Origin: Pectobacterium carotovorum
GTDB lineage: Bacteria; Pseudomonadota; Gammaproteobacteria; Enterobacterales; Enterobacteriaceae
Direction: 5' to 3'
Length of the DNA stretch: 64,000 nt
Assembly: GCA_016415585.1 (NCBI GenBank)
Contig: CP066552.1
Coordinates: 2,170,001-2,234,000, forward strand
Shown here: positions 10,273 to 20,412 of the stretch, piece after piece
How positions within the stretch are numbered: position 1 is the first letter of the stretch
How the letters are laid out: each line of letters opens with the position of its first letter
Notes under the pieces: generated by a model
Told to the model about the DNA's origin: nothing
Seen by the model: only the letters and a program-made list of their open reading frames with translations
Databases searched by the model: none
Translations under genes and position numbers: made by a program

Positions 10273-11060
10273 GTTTTATCGAGATCGATAATATCTGGCA
10301 GGAATACGGCGACCACGTCGTGCTGGAACGGCTCAACCTGAACGTTGAGGAAGGGGAGTTTTGCACGATGGTTGGGGCATCCGGCTGCGGTAAATCCACC
10401 TTTCTGCGCCTGCTGCTGGGGCAAGAAACGCCCAGCCGCGGTGAAGTGCGGCTCGAAGGGAAGCGGCTGCCCGCTGAACCGGATGCCAGTCGCGGTGTGG
10501 TGTTTCAGCGGTATTCGGTTTTCCCACATTTGACCGTGCTGGAAAACGTGGTGATTGGGCTGGAGATCCCGCGTTCCCCTTGGCTCGGCAGGTTGTTTGG
10601 ACAGCGCAAACAGGCGGCGCGAGACAATGCCGCGCGGATGCTGGAGCGCGTCGGGCTGGGACATTCCATGCACAAATACCCCAACCAACTTTCTGGCGGC
10701 ATGCAGCAACGGCTTGCGATTGCGCAGGCGTTTATTGTCCAGCCGCGCATCCTGCTGCTCGATGAACCCTTTGGGGCGCTGGACCCAGGTATTCGCGGCG
10801 ATATGCACACGCTGCTGCTGGAGCTGTGGCGAGAAACCCGCTTAACGGTCTTTATGGTCACCCACGATTTGCCGGAAGGTTTCCATCTCGGCACGCGTTT
10901 GCTGGTGTTCGACAAAGTGCGAGTCGACCCGCATGCGCCGGAAGCCTATGGCGCACGTATTACCTATGACATCCCGCTTAATCAGGAGCGTCTCGCTACG
11001 CGCCAGCGTGCGCTGACGCTAGTGCCTCCTGTAGTCAGCGCGGCGACATCCCCTATTTGA
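10269..11060 (+). CDS. ABC transporter ATP-binding protein, NitT/TauT type
   Basis: 263 residues. Walker A is GASGCGKST (36-44), the signature is LSGGMQQ (141-147) and Walker B is ILLLDEP (161-167), followed by an H-loop (FMVTHD). The start ATG overlaps the permease stop; the much longer frame beginning at 9990 reads through the permease in another frame and is not real. It powers the putative guanidine importer on the cytoplasmic face of the membrane. It is followed by 13 bases and then the first DUF1989 gene. Confidence 0.9.
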   Translation: MSFIEIDNIWQEYGDHVVLERLNLNVEEGEFCTMVGASGCGKSTFLRLLLGQETPSRGEVRLEGKRLPAEPDASRGVVFQRYSVFPHLTVLENVVIGLEIPRSPWLGRLFGQRKQAARDNAARMLERVGLGHSMHKYPNQLSGGMQQRLAIAQAFIVQPRILLLDEPFGALDPGIRGDMHTLLLELWRETRLTVFMVTHDLPEGFHLGTRLLVFDKVRVDPHAPEAYGARITYDIPLNQERLATRQRALTLVPPVVSAATSPI

Positions 11061-11073
11061 GGAGCTTTCGGTT

Positions 11074-11820
11074 ATGACAGCGATACAGACATCGACAAAC
11101 ACATCGACAGGCCGAACAACGTTTGATGAAGAAATCGTGCCGGGCGGAGGACATACCTCTTTCATTCTCAAGCGTGGACAGATTCTGCGTATCGAAGATG
11201 TGGAAGGCGGCGGCAATGTTGGCCTGCTGCTGTTTAACGCGCACCAGCCCAGCGAACGCCTGAACCTGCCGGATACCCTGAAAGGGCAACATACCGCCAA
11301 ATTAACGGCTGGGCACTGTCTCTATTCCGATATGGGACGCGTGCTGGCGGCAATCATTACCGACACCTGCGGCTGGCACGACAGCTTCGGCGGCGTGCTC
11401 AATGCGCAGGAAGTGCAGGAGAAATACGGGCAGGGGCGTTATCAGGAATTGCGCAACGGTTTTTTCCGTAATGGCATGGATAACCTGCTGGTCGAGATGG
11501 GGAAATGGAATCTCAATCTGCAAGATCTGCTGATGACCATCAACCTGTTCAGCAAAATCACCGTGGATGCGCAAGGGCAATTCCATTTTCATACTAATCA
11601 TTCTCAGGCGGGAAACTACATCGAGCTGTATGCGCCGATGGATACGCTGGTGGTGCTGACCGCCTTGCAACACCCGATGGATCCTAACCCGACCTATGCG
11701 CCGCGCCCGATTGCGCTCACATGGAGTCGGGCGGAAGGCGAGGATGTCGCTGCGTACTGCCGTGCGTTCCGTGAGGAAAATGCACGCGCGTTTCACAATA
11801 CCGAACGCTTTTGCCTGTAA
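11074..11820 (+). CDS. DUF1989 / urea carboxylase-associated protein, carboxyguanidine deiminase subunit (first)
   Basis: 248 residues of the DUF1989 family. A conserved [11 protein letters not shown] motif carries Cys99 and His102, likely metal- or substrate-binding. Proteins of this pair, long annotated as urea carboxylase-associated proteins, form a two-subunit carboxyguanidine deiminase (CgdAB) that converts the product of guanidine carboxylase to allophanate and ammonia. The gene follows the transporter within 13 bases, with GAGGAGC before the start. Which of the two genes is the A or B subunit cannot be decided from sequence alone. Confidence 0.85.
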   Translation: MTAIQTSTNTSTGRTTFDEEIVPGGGHTSFILKRGQILRIEDVEGGGNVGLLLFNAHQPSERLNLPDTLKGQHTAKLTAGHCLYSDMGRVLAAIITDTCGWHDSFGGVLNAQEVQEKYGQGRYQELRNGFFRNGMDNLLVEMGKWNLNLQDLLMTINLFSKITVDAQGQFHFHTNHSQAGNYIELYAPMDTLVVLTALQHPMDPNPTYAPRPIALTWSRAEGEDVAAYCRAFREENARAFHNTERFCL

Positions 11821-11831
11821 GGAGGCCGGAC

Positions 11832-12467
11832 ATGACATTAATTGCCAGCAATAAAACGGCCGAGGACGCGGTATTCCGCCATGTGATTCCTGCCGGAGAA
11901 CCCTATCTGTTTGAGGTGAAGCAGGGGCAGACGCTGCGACTGCTGGATCTGGAAGGCAATCAGGCGGTGGATACGCTGTTTTATCGCGTCAATGATCCGC
12001 GTGAACGCTACGATCCACAACGTACGCTGCACCGCCAGAATAGCGTCTACCTGACGACGGGCAGCGTGCTGTACTCCAATCTTGGCAATCCGCTGCTGAC
12101 GATTGTCGCCGACACCTGCGGTCGCCATGACACGCTGGGCGGAGCCTGTGCACAGGAAAGCAACACCGTGCGCTATGCGCTTGATCGGCGCTACATGCAT
12201 AGCTGCCGCGACAACTTTCTCTGCGCCTGCCTGCACGATGGTCGCCTGAACAAAAAGGACATCGGCGCGAACATCAACTTCTTCATGAACGTGCCGGTGA
12301 CGGCGGAAGGCGGACTGACCTTTGAGGACGGTATTTCCGCGCCGGGGAAATACGTGGAGCTGCGCGCCGAAGCGGATGTCATTGTGCTGATTTCCAACTG
12401 TCCGCAGCTGAATAACCCGTGCAACGGCTGGAATCCGACGCCCGCTGAGGTGCTGATATGGAACTGA
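11832..12467 (+). CDS. DUF1989 / urea carboxylase-associated protein, carboxyguanidine deiminase subunit (second)
   Basis: 211 residues from the ATG at 11832, which follows a perfect AAGGAGG (11819-11825); an in-frame start at 11811 lies inside the previous gene. It shares the [11 protein letters not shown] motif with its neighbour (Cys96, His99 here), so the two are paralogues. It is expected to be the partner subunit of the carboxyguanidine deiminase. Its stop overlaps a 47-codon ORF starting at 12458, indicating translational coupling. Confidence 0.86.
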   Translation: MTLIASNKTAEDAVFRHVIPAGEPYLFEVKQGQTLRLLDLEGNQAVDTLFYRVNDPRERYDPQRTLHRQNSVYLTTGSVLYSNLGNPLLTIVADTCGRHDTLGGACAQESNTVRYALDRRYMHSCRDNFLCACLHDGRLNKKDIGANINFFMNVPVTAEGGLTFEDGISAPGKYVELRAEADVIVLISNCPQLNNPCNGWNPTPAEVLIWN

Positions 12468-12601
12468 TGCCGGATCGAGGCGATGAAAAACGTACGCGCT
12501 GGCAGCGGGTGAAAACGTGGCTGGTGAGCGCGCTGGAGGCAAGGGCAAATCGCTATTTTATGCCGCCGTCGAGCCGCTCTCCGTCTGATAAAACCCCGTG
12601 A
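12458..12601 (+). CDS. Unrecognised 47-residue ORF in the guanidine operon
   Basis: The ATG at 12458 lies 10 bases upstream of the end of the preceding gene's stop codon, with GAGG 8-11 bases upstream of it. The predicted product is basic and Arg-rich in its first 33 residues ([23 protein letters not shown]) and ends in a Ser/Pro-rich tail. No family is recognised and no membrane segment is seen. It sits exactly between the deiminase genes and the internal guanidine-II riboswitch. It could be a real small protein, a remnant of a deleted gene, or a chance frame. Confidence 0.4.
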   Translation: MELMPDRGDEKRTRWQRVKTWLVSALEARANRYFMPPSSRSPSDKTP

Positions 12602-12645
12602 TTCCAGCGTGGTAGCAGGTCTCTGCACCCTATGACATTTACCGC

Positions 12646-12690
12646 GATGGACGACCATCATGCGGATCGCATTTTGGCGGGACGACCCGC
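12646..12690 (+). promoter_or_regulatory. Internal guanidine-II (mini-ykkC) riboswitch before the carboxylase gene
   Basis: There are two hairpins with ACGA tetraloops: GATGG-ACGA-CCATC (12646-12659) and GCGGG-ACGA-CCCGC (12677-12690), linked by 17 bases. All stem pairs are Watson-Crick. This is the full mini-ykkC architecture. It lies 20 bases before the carboxylase ATG, inside an operon that already has a guanidine-I switch at its head. Mini-ykkC elements usually control translation, and the weak ribosome binding site here (TGAG near 12700) fits that. Confidence 0.88.
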
Positions 12691-12709
12691 TCTTGCATGA
12701 GTCTAGCGT

Positions 12710-15700
12710 ATGTTCGACAAACTTCTGATTGCCAACCGTGGCGCGATTGCGTGCCGTATTCTACGTTCGTTGCGAGAGATGAACGTCCGTGGCGTCGCGG
12801 TTTATTCTGATGCCGATATCAGTAGCCTGCATATTCAGGACGCCGATGAAGCCCTTAGTCTGGGAGAGGGCGCGGCGGCTCATACCTATCTGGATGTAGA
12901 AAAAATTCTCTCTGCGGCGCAGCGCAGCGGCGCACAAGCGATTCATCCCGGCTATGGTTTTCTGTCCGAGAATGCGGCGTTTGCCGAAGCCTGCGAAGCG
13001 GCACAGATTGCCTTTGTTGGGCCGACGCCGCAGCAGCTACGGGTATTCGGCTTAAAACATACGGCGCGCGCGTTGGCGAAGCAGCACAACGTGCCGCTGC
13101 TGGAAGGCACCGAGCTGCTGGAAAATATTGATGCAGCCCTTCGGGCGGCGGAAGCGATCGGCTATCCGGTCATGCTTAAAAGCACGGCGGGTGGCGGTGG
13201 AATCGGGATGCGCGTCTGCTATAGCACCACAGAACTGTCTGACGCGTTTGAAACGGTAAAGCGTTTGGGACAGAACAACTTCAGCGACGCAGGCGTTTTC
13301 ATCGAAAAGTATATCGAACGCGCCCGGCATCTGGAGGTACAGATTTTTGGTGACGGGCAGGGCGACGTGTTGGCGCTGGGGGTTCGGGACTGTTCGGTAC
13401 AGCGCCGTAACCAGAAAGTGATTGAAGAAACGCCCGCGCCCAATCTGCCAGATGGCGTTGCCGATGCGCTGTGTGCTGCGGCAATCAGTCTGGCACAGGC
13501 GGTGAATTACCGCAGTGCCGGAACGGTGGAATTCGTGTATGACAGCGTGACGGACCGTTTTTACTTTCTTGAAGTCAATACGCGCCTACAGGTCGAGCAC
13601 GGCGTAACGGAACAGGTCTGGGGTGTGGATCTGGTGCGCTGGATGATCGAACTGGCCGCAGGCGATCTGCCACCGCTGCATGAGTTGGCAGCCGGACTGA
13701 ACCCTCAGGGTCATGCGATTCAGGCGCGTCTGTATGCTGAAGATCCGGGCAAGCAGTTCCAGCCGTCACCGGGATTATTGACGGAAGTCGTGTTTCCCGA
13801 GTCAGAAGGACAGAGCCTGCGCATCGATACGTGGGTGACGGCCGGGTGCGAGATTCCCCCGTTTTTCGACCCGATGCTGGCTAAGATCATCGCCTGCGCG
13901 CCGACCCGCGAGCAGGCGATAGTCGGATTGGATCGAGCGCTGGCGGACACGCGACTCTATGGCGTTGAACACAACCGTGACTATTTGCGTCAGATTTTGG
14001 CGGCAGAGCCGTTTGCCAGCGGTCAGCCGTGGACACGCTGTCTGGATACGTTGGTCTACAATGCGACAACTTGCGAAGTGGTGAGTGCTGGCACGCAGAC
14101 CACCGTACAGGATTATCCCGGGCGTCTCGGCTACTGGGCGGTCGGTGTGCCGCCGTCGGGTCCGATGGACGATCGCGCGCTGCGTTTAGGCAACCGTCTG
14201 GTGGGGAATCCGGCGGGAATGGCGGCGCTGGAAGTCACGATGAACGGGCCGACACTGCGTTTTAATACGGACGCTGTGGCAGCGGTTACTGGTGCGGCTA
14301 TGGCTATCGAACTGGATGGTCAATCTGTGCCGATGGATAGCGTATTTGCGATACCGGCGGGTGCTACGCTGCGGTTAGGTGCGGCGAATGCGCATGGAGT
14401 ACGCAGCTATCTTTGCCTACGTGGCGGGTTCGATGTGCCGGATTATCTCGGCAGTAAAAGCACCTTCACGCTGGGGCAATTTGGCGGCCATGCGGGCAGG
14501 GCGCTGCGGGCGGGTGACGTCTTGCACCTTGCGCCGCTGACGGACAGACGCACCGGCGATTGCCTGCCGGATGCGTTGCGCACCACATTGTCTACGGTGC
14601 GTGAACTACGTGTGATTTACGGCCCGCATGCAGCACCGGATTATTTCACGCCTGCCTATATGGAAACGTTCCTCACCACCGAGTGGGAAGTGCATTTTAA
14701 CTCCAGCCGCACGGGTGTGCGCCTGATTGGGCCGAAACCAGAGTGGGTTCGTGATAGCGGTGGAGAAGCCGGGCTGCATCCTTCGAATATTCACGACAAC
14801 CCGTATGCCATTGGCGCGGTGGATTTCACCGGCGATATGCCAGTTATTCTGGGGCCGGATGGCCCGAGTCTCGGTGGATTCGTCTGTCCGGTAACGATAA
14901 TCGAAGCTGACCTGTGGGCGCTGGGGCAGCTTACTGCGGGCGACCGTGTGCGCTTTATTCCTGTCGATCTCCCGACAGCGCGCGCACTGGCGCAGGCACG
15001 TCATGCGGAGGTGGAACAGCTTGCCCCGATCGCTGTCGACTGGTCGCCTGCCGGGCTGATTTCTCCGGTGGAGTTGGATAGCGGTGAGGCGGACAAGCGG
15101 CTGGTTGCACGGCTGTCCGGTGATACCCATTTGCTGTTGGAAGTGGGCGCGGCGGAGCTGGATGTCGCGCTACGTTTCCGCATCCATGCGCTGATGCTGG
15201 CGCTGGAGAAACAGACGCTCGATGGCATTATTGATGTGACGCCGGGCATTCGTTCGTTGCAGGTGCACTATCGCCCTGAAGTACTTTCGTTACAGCATTT
15301 GTTGGATATGCTTTCCACGCTATGGCAGGACGTTTGCACCCAGCAAAATCTGACGGTGCCCTCACGAGTGGTTTATCTGCCGCTGTCTTGGGACGATCCC
15401 GCTTGCCAGTTGGCGATTCAAAAATACATGACCACGGTACGCAGCGATGCGCCCTGGTGCCCGAGCAACCTTGAGTTTATCCGCCGTATTAACGAACTGG
15501 ATAATCTTGATGAGGTTTACCGTACCGTCTTTGACGCCAGCTATCTGGTGATGGGGTTGGGCGACGTTTACCTCGGCGCACCGGTGGCAACGCCGCTGGA
15601 TCCGCGCCACCGTTTAGTCACCACCAAATATAACCCGGCGCGTACCTGGACGGCGGAAAACTCAGTGGGCATCGGCGGCGCTTACCTGTGCGTTTACGGC

Positions 15701-16315
15701 ATGGAAGGGCCGGGCGGTTACCAGTTTGTCGGACGCACGCTGCAAATGTGGGATCGCTATCGCGGCGTTGGCGCATTTGACGGCAAACCGTGGCTGCTGC
15801 GCTTCTTTGACCAAATTCGCTTCTATCCGGTATCGGCTGACGAATTGTTATCCATTCGACGGGATTTCCCGCTAGGGCGCTACCCGCTACGGATCGAGCA
15901 AAGTGAATTGGCGTTAAACGCCTATCAGGATTTCCTGTCGCGGGAAGCGGAAGAAATTGAAGCATTCCGCGTGCGTCAGCGGGCGGCGTTTGAGGCAGAG
16001 CGTGAGCGCTGGCGTATTGCCGGTCAATCGGTAACGGATAGCGTGGACGTGGTGATTGAAGAGGCGAGCGAAGCACCGATCCTGCCGGGACAGGTTGGCG
16101 TTGAAAGCTCGATTTCCGGCAATCTCTGGCAGGTGACGACGGAAGTCGGCAAAACGGTGGCAGAGGGGGAAACGCTGATGATTCTCGAATCCATGAAAAT
16201 GGAAATCCCGATTGTGTCGCCGCAGCACGGCACGGTGCGGGAGATTCGCTGCCAGCCCGGCGCGTCCGTTCGTGCAGGGCAGTGCGTGGTGGTGATCGAG
16301 GCGCAGGCGGAATAA
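12710..16315 (+). CDS. Biotin-dependent guanidine/urea carboxylase
   Basis: 1201 residues in the urea-carboxylase layout. The biotin carboxylase N domain (MFDKLLIANRG start), ATP-grasp domain with STAGGGGIGM glycine-rich loop and EVNTRLQVEHG motif, and biotin carboxylase C domain run to about 445. The KipA-like carboxyltransferase half starts around 460 (TTVQDYPGRLGYW), the KipI-like half lies at about 790-1010, and the C-terminal biotinyl domain has Lys1163 in ESMKME. Using ATP and bicarbonate it carboxylates its amide/amidine substrate. Enzymes encoded beside DUF1989 pairs and under ykkC control are guanidine carboxylases rather than urea carboxylases; that reassignment rests on family knowledge and context. 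It is the last gene of the operon, with no allophanate hydrolase gene after it. Confidence 0.92.
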   Translation: MFDKLLIANRGAIACRILRSLREMNVRGVAVYSDADISSLHIQDADEALSLGEGAAAHTYLDVEKILSAAQRSGAQAIHPGYGFLSENAAFAEACEAAQIAFVGPTPQQLRVFGLKHTARALAKQHNVPLLEGTELLENIDAALRAAEAIGYPVMLKSTAGGGGIGMRVCYSTTELSDAFETVKRLGQNNFSDAGVFIEKYIERARHLEVQIFGDGQGDVLALGVRDCSVQRRNQKVIEETPAPNLPDGVADALCAAAISLAQAVNYRSAGTVEFVYDSVTDRFYFLEVNTRLQVEHGVTEQVWGVDLVRWMIELAAGDLPPLHELAAGLNPQGHAIQARLYAEDPGKQFQPSPGLLTEVVFPESEGQSLRIDTWVTAGCEIPPFFDPMLAKIIACAPTREQAIVGLDRALADTRLYGVEHNRDYLRQILAAEPFASGQPWTRCLDTLVYNATTCEVVSAGTQTTVQDYPGRLGYWAVGVPPSGPMDDRALRLGNRLVGNPAGMAALEVTMNGPTLRFNTDAVAAVTGAAMAIELDGQSVPMDSVFAIPAGATLRLGAANAHGVRSYLCLRGGFDVPDYLGSKSTFTLGQFGGHAGRALRAGDVLHLAPLTDRRTGDCLPDALRTTLSTVRELRVIYGPHAAPDYFTPAYMETFLTTEWEVHFNSSRTGVRLIGPKPEWVRDSGGEAGLHPSNIHDNPYAIGAVDFTGDMPVILGPDGPSLGGFVCPVTIIEADLWALGQLTAGDRVRFIPVDLPTARALAQARHAEVEQLAPIAVDWSPAGLISPVELDSGEADKRLVARLSGDTHLLLEVGAAELDVALRFRIHALMLALEKQTLDGIIDVTPGIRSLQVHYRPEVLSLQHLLDMLSTLWQDVCTQQNLTVPSRVVYLPLSWDDPACQLAIQKYMTTVRSDAPWCPSNLEFIRRINELDNLDEVYRTVFDASYLVMGLGDVYLGAPVATPLDPRHRLVTTKYNPARTWTAENSVGIGGAYLCVYGMEGPGGYQFVGRTLQMWDRYRGVGAFDGKPWLLRFFDQIRFYPVSADELLSIRRDFPLGRYPLRIEQSELALNAYQDFLSREAEEIEAFRVRQRAAFEAERERWRIAGQSVTDSVDVVIEEASEAPILPGQVGVESSISGNLWQVTTEVGKTVAEGETLMILESMKMEIPIVSPQHGTVREIRCQPGASVRAGQCVVVIEAQAE

Positions 16316-16525
16316 CAGTGCCTTGTTGTATAGACTTAACAATGAGGTGATTGGCGAATCAACGATTCTGAAAATGCAGGCTGGAGGAATAAATAGCCTC
16401 TGGCCTGTTAATACAGACGCGGTGCTAATTGGCTGATATAAGATGCTAGCTACCCTGATAATGGCAGTACTAATCGGGTATAAAGGACAACAAAGAAGAA
16501 TGAATTTGAAGGGCAAAATAAGGAA

Positions 16526-16602
16526 TGGTGCGTTCAATTGGACTCGAACCAACGACCCCCACCATGTCAAGGTGGTGCTCTAACCAACTGAGCTATGAAC
16601 GC
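16526..16602 (-). tRNA. valV: tRNA-Val (anticodon GAC)
   Basis: Read on the minus strand it starts GCGTTCATAGCTCAGTTGG, has the anticodon stem-loop CCACCTTGACATGGTGG with GAC, and the T arm GTTGGTTCGAGTCCAAT; the acceptor end GAACGC pairs with the 5' end and CCA is encoded at 16526-16528. It matches the E. coli valV/valW tRNA, also located near mdtK. Confidence 0.97.
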
Positions 16603-16742
16603 ATTGAGATACCGTGCTGCCTGTCTGACAGCGAGGCGAATAGTAGCGAGCAAGGGGAAAACTGGCAAGAGGAAAAATGCAATTTTGTGCTCTTGCCAGT
16701 GTGATTGCTGGGGTTGTATCCATTTCGTCGTTTTTTTCGACG

Positions 16743-16938
16743 TTACCCGTAATTCTTCAAGCTGCTTGTGCGTTGGCTGCCCTTACTCACCCCAGTCACT
16801 TACTTGAGTAAGCTCCTGGGGATTCGTTCGGTTGCTGCGTTACAAGGCTCATAAATGGGCCTTGCCCTAAAGGGCCAACGCTTTGCGTTGTTCAAAACGC
16901 TAACGTTTTGTCACGCAACTCGAATTATTTAGGGTATA
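16743..16938. repeat. ERIC element with internal insertion
   Basis: It starts TACCCGTAATTCTTCAAGCT and ends AATTATTTAGGGTATA like the 127-bp copies, but is about 196 bp. The extra roughly 70 bases lie after GGTTGCTGCG and contain two short hairpins (AAGGCTCATAAATGGGCCTT and GGCCAACGC-type repeats). Insertion-bearing ERIC variants are known in enterobacteria. It lies between tRNA-Val and mdtK. Confidence 0.88.
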
Positions 16939-16957
16939 AAACTGGATGAAACGTTAT

Positions 16958-18331
16958 CTAGCGGGCGGCGCGCGCTAAAATTCGTGCGGCGGGTTGACGC
17001 TGAAGAAAACGAATTCGCGTTACCATCATCACCGCTGCCGCCGTCAGGCCAATGATAAAACCACACCAGAAGCCCGCAGGCCCCATGCGTGGCACGATGA
17101 CATCGGTCAACGCCAGCAGGTAACCGCTCGGTAATCCCAATACCCAATAGGCGACAAAGGTAATATAGAAAATTGAACGGGTATCTTTATAGCCGCGCAA
17201 TACGCCGGTGCCGATGACCTGAACGGCATCGGAAATTTGATAAACGGCAGCCAATAGCATGAGTTGAGAGGCCATCGCCACCACGAGCGGGTCCTGATTG
17301 TAGAGCAGGGCAATGGGTTCACGCAGCAACGTGGTGAAGATTGCCGTGCAGCAGGCTAACGCTACGCCAGCCATGATACCCGTGTGCGCGGCAATGCGGG
17401 CGTTCTCAACCGAACCTTCCCCTAATCGATGTCCGACGCGAATGGTGGTAGCGACGCCCACCGAGAGCGGAAGGACGAACATCAGCGAACTGAAGTTCAG
17501 GGCAATTTGGTGACCTGCGACATCGACAACACCCAGTGGTAACACCAGTAGGGCAACCACGGCAAACAGCGTGACTTCAAAAAGCAGCGCTAGCGCGATG
17601 GGTAAACCGAGGCCAAACAGGCGCTTCAGCACGGCAAAATCTGGCCGGAATGCCGGGCGATGAAGACGGATATCGCGTAGCCAGGAGGCACGTCGGGTAT
17701 AGAGCATCATCAGCAGCATCATGATCCAGTAAACCGACGCGGTGGCGACGCCGCAACCAACTCCGCCCAGTTCGGGCATACCAAATTTACCGTGGATGAA
17801 TATGTAGTTAATCGGGATGTTGATTAATAGCCCGATGAATCCAATCATCATGCCGGGGTAGGTTTTGGACAGCCCTTCACACTGGCAGCGCAAAACCTGA
17901 TAGAACAGATAGCCGGGCACGCCCCACAGCAACGCGTGCAGATAGCCGATGGCTTTCGCAGCCAGTTCAGGCGAACCGTCGCTCATCAGGTTAATCGCGT
18001 ATTCCCCCTGATACAGCACCAGCATCGTCAGCACCGAAATGATGGCAGCGAGGAAAAAAGATTGTCGCACCTGATGAGAAATACGCTCGCGACGGCCGGA
18101 ACCGTTGAGCTGTGCGACAACGGGCGTTAACGCCAGTAGCAGGCCATGACCAAAAAGAATGGCGGGGAGCCAGATTGAGGTTCCCACCGCGACAGCGGCC
18201 ATATCGGTGGCGCTATAAGCACCGGCCATGATGGTGTCAACCACACCCATCGACGTTTGGGACACTTGCGCAATAATGACAGGAACAGCAAGCGCCGATA
18301 ATTTACGCGCTTCTGTCAGATACTGTTGCAC
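16958..18331 (-). CDS. mdtK: MATE multidrug efflux pump MdtK (NorM)
   Basis: 457 residues with twelve hydrophobic segments, in two six-helix MATE repeats, and the E. coli MdtK start ([20 protein letters not shown]). It exports cationic drugs and dyes from the cytoplasm in exchange for sodium or protons. It is divergent from ribE across 242 bases, the same arrangement as in E. coli, where valV/valW lie nearby. Confidence 0.95.
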   Translation of the reverse strand: MQQYLTEARKLSALAVPVIIAQVSQTSMGVVDTIMAGAYSATDMAAVAVGTSIWLPAILFGHGLLLALTPVVAQLNGSGRRERISHQVRQSFFLAAIISVLTMLVLYQGEYAINLMSDGSPELAAKAIGYLHALLWGVPGYLFYQVLRCQCEGLSKTYPGMMIGFIGLLINIPINYIFIHGKFGMPELGGVGCGVATASVYWIMMLLMMLYTRRASWLRDIRLHRPAFRPDFAVLKRLFGLGLPIALALLFEVTLFAVVALLVLPLGVVDVAGHQIALNFSSLMFVLPLSVGVATTIRVGHRLGEGSVENARIAAHTGIMAGVALACCTAIFTTLLREPIALLYNQDPLVVAMASQLMLLAAVYQISDAVQVIGTGVLRGYKDTRSIFYITFVAYWVLGLPSGYLLALTDVIVPRMGPAGFWCGFIIGLTAAAVMMVTRIRFLQRQPAARILARAAR

Positions 18332-18573
18332 GGATACCTTCCTTGAATGATTTGACTGCGGAATTAATAATTCAGATATGAAAAACAGATCGGGATAAAG
18401 AGAGCGTTATTGTAACGGCTTAACGAAAGTAAACCAGCATGGAAGAGAATATATTCTTTTTGTTACGCTACAGTTTCGATAGCAATGTGGTATATGGCAT
18501 TCCGGTTTGGTTTTCCGTGAAATATCGGGCACACTGCACAGAGTCATTTCTTTGTTTTTAAGAGGCAAACCGC

Positions 18574-19209
18574 ATGTTTACCGGTATTGTTCAGGGCACC
18601 GCGCCGGTGGTGTCGATTGAAGAAAAATCCAACTTTCGCACGCACATTGTCCAACTCCCACCCGAGCTGCTTCCTGGGCTCGTGCCCGGTGCATCGGTGG
18701 CGCACAATGGCTGCTGCCTGACGGTAACCGCCATTGACGGCGATCGTGTCAGTTTTGATCTCATGAAGGAAACGCTGCGATTAACGAATCTGGGCGATAT
18801 TCATGAAGGCGATGTCGTCAATATTGAGCGGGCCGCGAAATTCGGTGATGAGATCGGTGGACACGTTATGTCGGGCCACATCATGTGTACGGCGGAAGTG
18901 GTTAAGATTCAGGTTTCAGAGAATAACCATCAGATTTGGTTCCGCCTAGCTGATGAAGCGCTGATGAAATACGTGTTGCATAAAGGCTTTGTTGGAATTG
19001 ATGGCATCAGCCTGACGGTGGGGGAAGTCACCCGCGGGCGCTTCTGCGTGCATTTAATTCCAGAAACGCTGAACCGTACCACGCTGGGGCAGAAACGTCT
19101 GAGGAATCGCATCAATATTGAAATCGACCCGCAGACACAGGCCGTGGTGGATACCGTCGAGCGCGTGTTGGCTAGCAAGCAGGCGAGCGAACTCGCCAAC
19201 GAAGAGTAA
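18574..19209 (+). CDS. ribE: Riboflavin synthase alpha subunit
   Basis: 211 residues made of two tandem lumazine-binding domains, each starting with an FTG- or MSGHI-type segment (MFTGIVQG at 1, [11 protein letters not shown] at about 97). It dismutates two 6,7-dimethyl-8-ribityllumazine molecules to riboflavin; the active enzyme is a cytoplasmic trimer. The E. coli name is ribC/ribE. AAGAGGCAAA precedes the start. It forms its own unit with a strong terminator; no FMN riboswitch was recognised upstream. Confidence 0.96.
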   Translation: MFTGIVQGTAPVVSIEEKSNFRTHIVQLPPELLPGLVPGASVAHNGCCLTVTAIDGDRVSFDLMKETLRLTNLGDIHEGDVVNIERAAKFGDEIGGHVMSGHIMCTAEVVKIQVSENNHQIWFRLADEALMKYVLHKGFVGIDGISLTVGEVTRGRFCVHLIPETLNRTTLGQKRLRNRINIEIDPQTQAVVDTVERVLASKQASELANEE

Positions 19210-19228
19210 TTCCTACATTGTACATCCT

Positions 19229-19268
19229 AGGATACCGGACGGCATCTTTACCGTCCGGTATCCCTTTT
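19229..19268 (+). terminator. Rho-independent terminator after ribE
   Basis: A 12-bp perfect stem (GATACCGGACGG 19231-19242 with CCGTCCGGTATC 19251-19262) is followed by CCTTTTC. It stands between the convergent ribE and purR genes. Confidence 0.85.
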
Positions 19269-19326
19269 CTGCCGACGCGCAATCTACAGCCCACTTTAAT
19301 TTTATTCCTGCTCAGACTTGCTGTAG

Positions 19327-20352
19327 TTAGCGGCGATAGTCGAGGTAGGGGCCGTCTGCCACCGAGCGCCGTTCAATCAGCGTCGGGTGTACTTCAATGA
19401 CGTGTGCATCTTCCCGCTTACTGGTAATACGATCCAGCAACATCGCAAAGGCGGATTGCCCCAGCCGCTCTTTCGGTTGATGGATGGTGGTCAACGCCGG
19501 TGTAAAGAAACGCGCGTGGCGCACGTTGTCATAACCGATCACCGAAATGTCCTGCGGTACGCGCAGACCCAGTTCATCAGCCGCGCAGATAGCCCCCATC
19601 GCCATAATATCGCCGCCGCAGAAGACGGCCGTTGGACGCTGTTTCTGTGCGAGAATCTGGTGCATGGCTTTGTACCCGGATTCGGGTTCGAAATCGCCCC
19701 GAACCACCCATTCATCGCGTACGGTGATGTCGGCTTCCTTCAGTGCTTTTAAAAAACCGAGGTAGCGTCCACTGCCAGTGTTGCGTTCTTGAGTGCCGGG
19801 GATGGCACCGATATCGCGATGACCGCGTTCAATCAGGTAGCGGCCTGCCATATAACCGCCTTCAAAGGCGTTATCGATAATCGTATCGGTAAAATCGCTG
19901 TGCATCTGTCCCCAGTCCATAACGACCATCGGAATGCTGCGATAATCTTCCAACATCGACAACAGCTCAGGCGGGTATTCGGCGCACATCACCAACAGGC
20001 CGTCGACGCGTTTTTGCGCCAGCATGGAAAGATAGGCGCGCTGCTTGCCGATGTCGTTATGCGAATTACACAGCACCAGCGTGTAGCCTTTGGCATAGCA
20101 GCTGTTTTCAACGGCTTCAATGATTTCGGCAAAATAGGGGGCTTCGCTGGATGTGGCCAGCAACCCGATAGATTTAGTGTGATTAACTTTGAGGCTGCGA
20201 GCGACGGCGCTGGGTGAATAGTGCAATTCTTTGATTGCCGCCCTGACGGCTGCCTTAGTCTCTTCGGCGACGAAACGTGTTTTATTGATCACGTGCGATA
20301 CGGTTGTGGTGGAAACGCCAGCACGTTTTGCCACATCTTTAATCGTTGCCAT
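19327..20352 (-). CDS. purR: Purine repressor PurR
   Basis: 341 residues, LacI family. The helix-turn-helix and hinge [26 protein letters not shown] and [18 protein letters not shown] match E. coli PurR almost residue for residue, followed by the periplasmic-binding-like corepressor domain. With hypoxanthine or guanine bound it represses purine and some pyrimidine synthesis genes. A PUR-box-like site upstream suggests autoregulation, as in E. coli. Confidence 0.97.
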   Translation of the reverse strand: MATIKDVAKRAGVSTTTVSHVINKTRFVAEETKAAVRAAIKELHYSPSAVARSLKVNHTKSIGLLATSSEAPYFAEIIEAVENSCYAKGYTLVLCNSHNDIGKQRAYLSMLAQKRVDGLLVMCAEYPPELLSMLEDYRSIPMVVMDWGQMHSDFTDTIIDNAFEGGYMAGRYLIERGHRDIGAIPGTQERNTGSGRYLGFLKALKEADITVRDEWVVRGDFEPESGYKAMHQILAQKQRPTAVFCGGDIMAMGAICAADELGLRVPQDISVIGYDNVRHARFFTPALTTIHQPKERLGQSAFAMLLDRITSKREDAHVIEVHPTLIERRSVADGPYLDYRR

Positions 20353-20396
20353 CTAAAAATGACTCCTGAACTTACCTGTTACAGACGTAAGTATAT

Positions 20397-20412
20397 TGTT
20401 AATCGTTTGCCT
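20397..20412 (-). promoter_or_regulatory. PUR box (PurR operator) in front of purR
   Basis: On the minus strand the 16-mer AGGCAAACGATTAACA fits the PurR consensus (A-GCAA-CG-TT-C-T) with a perfect left half and central CG. It lies 45 bases upstream of the purR start codon, where autorepression operates in E. coli. Confidence 0.6.
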
